Part shown: piece by piece, positions 27,103 to 28,811 of the stretch
Numbering within the stretch: position 1 is the first letter of the stretch
Layout of the letters: every line of letters starts with the position of its first letter
Assembly (NCBI GenBank): GCA_003427395.1
Contig: BFEA01000282.1
Span: 325,198-354,008 of the forward strand
Source of the DNA: Chara braunii
Lineage: Eukaryota > Streptophyta > Charophyceae > Charales > Characeae
Length of the DNA stretch: 28,811 nt
Direction of reading: 5' to 3'
The notes under the pieces: model-generated
Seen by the model: only the letters and a program-made list of their open reading frames with translations
What the model was told of the DNA's origin: nothing
The model's database searches: none
Translations under genes and position numbers: made by a program

Positions 27103-28100
27103 GTCTGTGCAGGCCATATTCGAAGCTTTTCGCAGTTTGCAACTGTGCACAGCCTGCACACCACACTTGAGGGCTAAATATGACTTTTGCATTTCGCGAC
27201 TATGCACAGTGTGCGCACCGTACTTGAAAACCATATCTGAGCATTCCGCAACTGTGCGTAGTGTGCGCACCGTACTTGAGGACCATATCTGAGCATTTCG
27301 CAACTGTGCCCACCGTACTTGAGGACCATATCTGAGCATTTCGCAACCGTGCGCAGTGTGCGCACCGTACTCAGCATTTCGCGACTAAGCGCAGCGTGCG
27401 CACCGTACTTGATTGAGGGCTATTTCTGAACATCGTGCTATTCGCAAGGGCCATCTGCAACCGTGCGCACCATACGTGAGAGCCATATTTGAGTTTTCAA
27501 TTGTGCGCCAGCGCGCACCACGTCAGAAGGCCATTTGCAGTTTACGGCAGTGCACAATGAGCACTATACTTGAGGGCCATACTTTAGGAGCATTTCGCAG
27601 TTTGTAACTGTCCGCAGCATGCGCACCATTCATGTGGGCCGCATCTGAGCATTTCGCAGTTTGTAACTGTGCGCAGCATGCGCACCATTCATGTGGGCCG
27701 CATCTGAGTATTCCACAGTTCGCAACTGTGCGCAGTGGCACACCATACATTAGGGCCACATCTGAGTTTGCCACTGTGCGTAGTGTGCGCACCATACTTG
27801 AGGGCCACATCCGAGTTTGCAACTGTGCGCAGTGTGCGCACCATACTTGAGGGCCACATCCGAGTATTTCGCAGTTTGCCACTGTGCGCAGTGTGCGCAC
27901 CATGCTCGACTGCCATGTCTGAGTTTGCAACTGTGCGCTGTGTGCGCACCATACTTGAAGGCCATATAGGAGCATTTCACAACTTGCAACCGTGCGCAGT
28001 ATGCGCACCATACTTGAGGGCCATTTCTGAACTTTGTGTTATTCTCAACTGCGCGCCGTGAGCATACCATTTTCAACTGTGCATCATATCTGAGAACCAT
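27103..28100. repeat. 49-61-bp satellite array, TGTGCGCAGTGTGCGCACC type
   Basis: Units contain GCAACTGTGCGCAGTGTGCG, CACCATACTTGAGGGCCACA and TCTGAG, with or without ATTTCGCAGTTT. Presence or absence of the last word sets the unit at about 60 or 49 bp. TGCGCAGTGTGCGCA is itself a near-palindrome. Open frames on both strands repeat the same peptide words and are not genes. Confidence 0.88.
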
Positions 28101-28360
28101 CTCTCAACCGCGCACCATTTTCATCTGTGCGCCGTTTTCAACTGAGCATCGATCAACTGAGCGTCGATTTCGAACCGGAGCACCGGTGTCCATTGCAACT
28201 GAGTATTTAGTATGCACATACTCTGTTGACCAACTCTCATTTGATGACAATAGTGGTCTGGCCCTAAGAGAAGGCCAAGTTTTGCACGCAGTAATCTCTC
28301 TATCCTGTTTACAAGCACTAGTATAATGGTCCTCCGCAAAGATTGATTTTTGACCAACAG
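28101..28360. other. spacer between satellite arrays
   Basis: The left part still shows worn satellite words (GCGCCGTTTTCAACTGAGC, GAGCGTCGATTTCG). The stretch 28190-28360 looks unique. No gene. Confidence 0.4.
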
Positions 28361-28690
28361 GTTGGGATATTATTTTTAAGTGCACGCCCGCACGTGCCCA
28401 GACCCGATATTATTTTTAAGTGCGCGCCCGCGCGCGCCCAGACCAGATATTTTTAGATATTAGTTTTTAAGTGCGCGCCCAGACCAAATATGATTATTTA
28501 AGTGTGCGCCAGTGCGCGCCCAGACCAGATATTATTATTTAAGTGTGCGCCAGTGCGCGCCCAAACCAAATATTGTTATTTAAGTGTGCGTCAGTGCGCG
28601 CCCAGACCAGATATTGTTATTTAAGTGCGCGCCCATGCGCGCCCAGACCAGATATTGTCATTTAAGTGCGCGCCCGCGCGCGCCCAGACC
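28361..28690. repeat. about 41-bp satellite array, GATATT-ATTTAAGTG-GCGCGCCC type
   Basis: About eight units follow GATATTGTTATTTAAGTGCG then CGCCCATGCGCGCCCAGACCA, 40-41 bp with some shorter. The CG-alternating core (GCGCGCCCGCGCGCGCCC) could adopt left-handed DNA under strain. Confidence 0.88.
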
Positions 28691-28811
28691 AGATATCGCT
28701 ATTAGAGTGCGCGCCCGAGCTTGGCATTGCTGTTAGAGTGCGCGCCCATGCGCGCCCGAGCTTGGCATTGCTGTTGGAGTGCGCGCCCATTCGCGCCCGA
28801 GCTTGGCATTG
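28691..28811. repeat. 31-bp satellite, same family as 796-1500
   Basis: Units GTGCGCGCCCGAGCTTGGCA followed by TTGCTGTTAGA (31 bp), sometimes with an extra CCCATGCGCG insertion (41 bp). They match the left-edge 31-bp word seen near 1210-1300. The array continues past the right edge of the window. Confidence 0.85.

Noticed and set aside
27095-28100. Overlapping frames on both strands with 'GAHTAHSCKL'-type words
   Set aside because: The peptide period equals the satellite period; they are artefacts of the repeat.

Overview
This looks like repeat-dominated nuclear DNA of a plant-type eukaryote. No bacterial gene order, ribosome-binding sites, tRNA or rRNA is visible. The only recognisable coding content is a decayed Ty3/gypsy (Metaviridae-type) LTR retrotransposon, a trio of related unknown ORFs just upstream of it, and fragments of a second gag-like ORF. 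The gag/pol peptides resemble, from memory only, repeat proteins predicted in charophyte algae such as Chara braunii. That assignment is an inference and was not searched.

Layout. 1-1500: diverged 46-bp and 62-bp (2 x 31) satellites built on GTGCGCGCCCATGC-like words. 1600-2330: further short tandem arrays. 2901-3066: a 26-bp array. 3067-6710: a mosaic of duplicated modules carrying many short perfect inverted repeats, A-tracts and a clean 210-bp tandem duplication. 7340-7576: a pyrimidine tract. 7650-10303: three successive tandem arrays (about 170, 91 and 35 bp), one interrupted by a dispersed repeat also present at 3702. 10316-10515: a second pyrimidine tract. 10520-13460: GC-rich, mostly unique sequence with no supported gene. 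13461-15849: three tandem paralogous ORFs (A, B, C) of unknown function. 16355-23245: gag, protease, reverse transcriptase, RNase H and integrase, all on the + strand. Frameshifts and in-frame stops break them, and a 461-bp insertion flanked by an 8-bp target duplication splits RT from RNase H. 23290-24312: possible 3' LTR remnant. 24313-25116: a second, broken gag-like ORF. 25346-25780: an 83-bp array whose units carry two strong hairpins. 26100-26213: a third pyrimidine tract. 26225-28811: satellites related to those at the left edge.

The gag-pol part follows standard Ty3 order (gag, PR, RT, RH, IN) and must be inactive as it stands. The best candidate for something undescribed is the A-B-C family, which shares motifs across copies and sits directly 5' of gag. 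The second theme is the repeated occurrence of short inverted repeats inside tandem units, several with pairing-preserving differences between copies.
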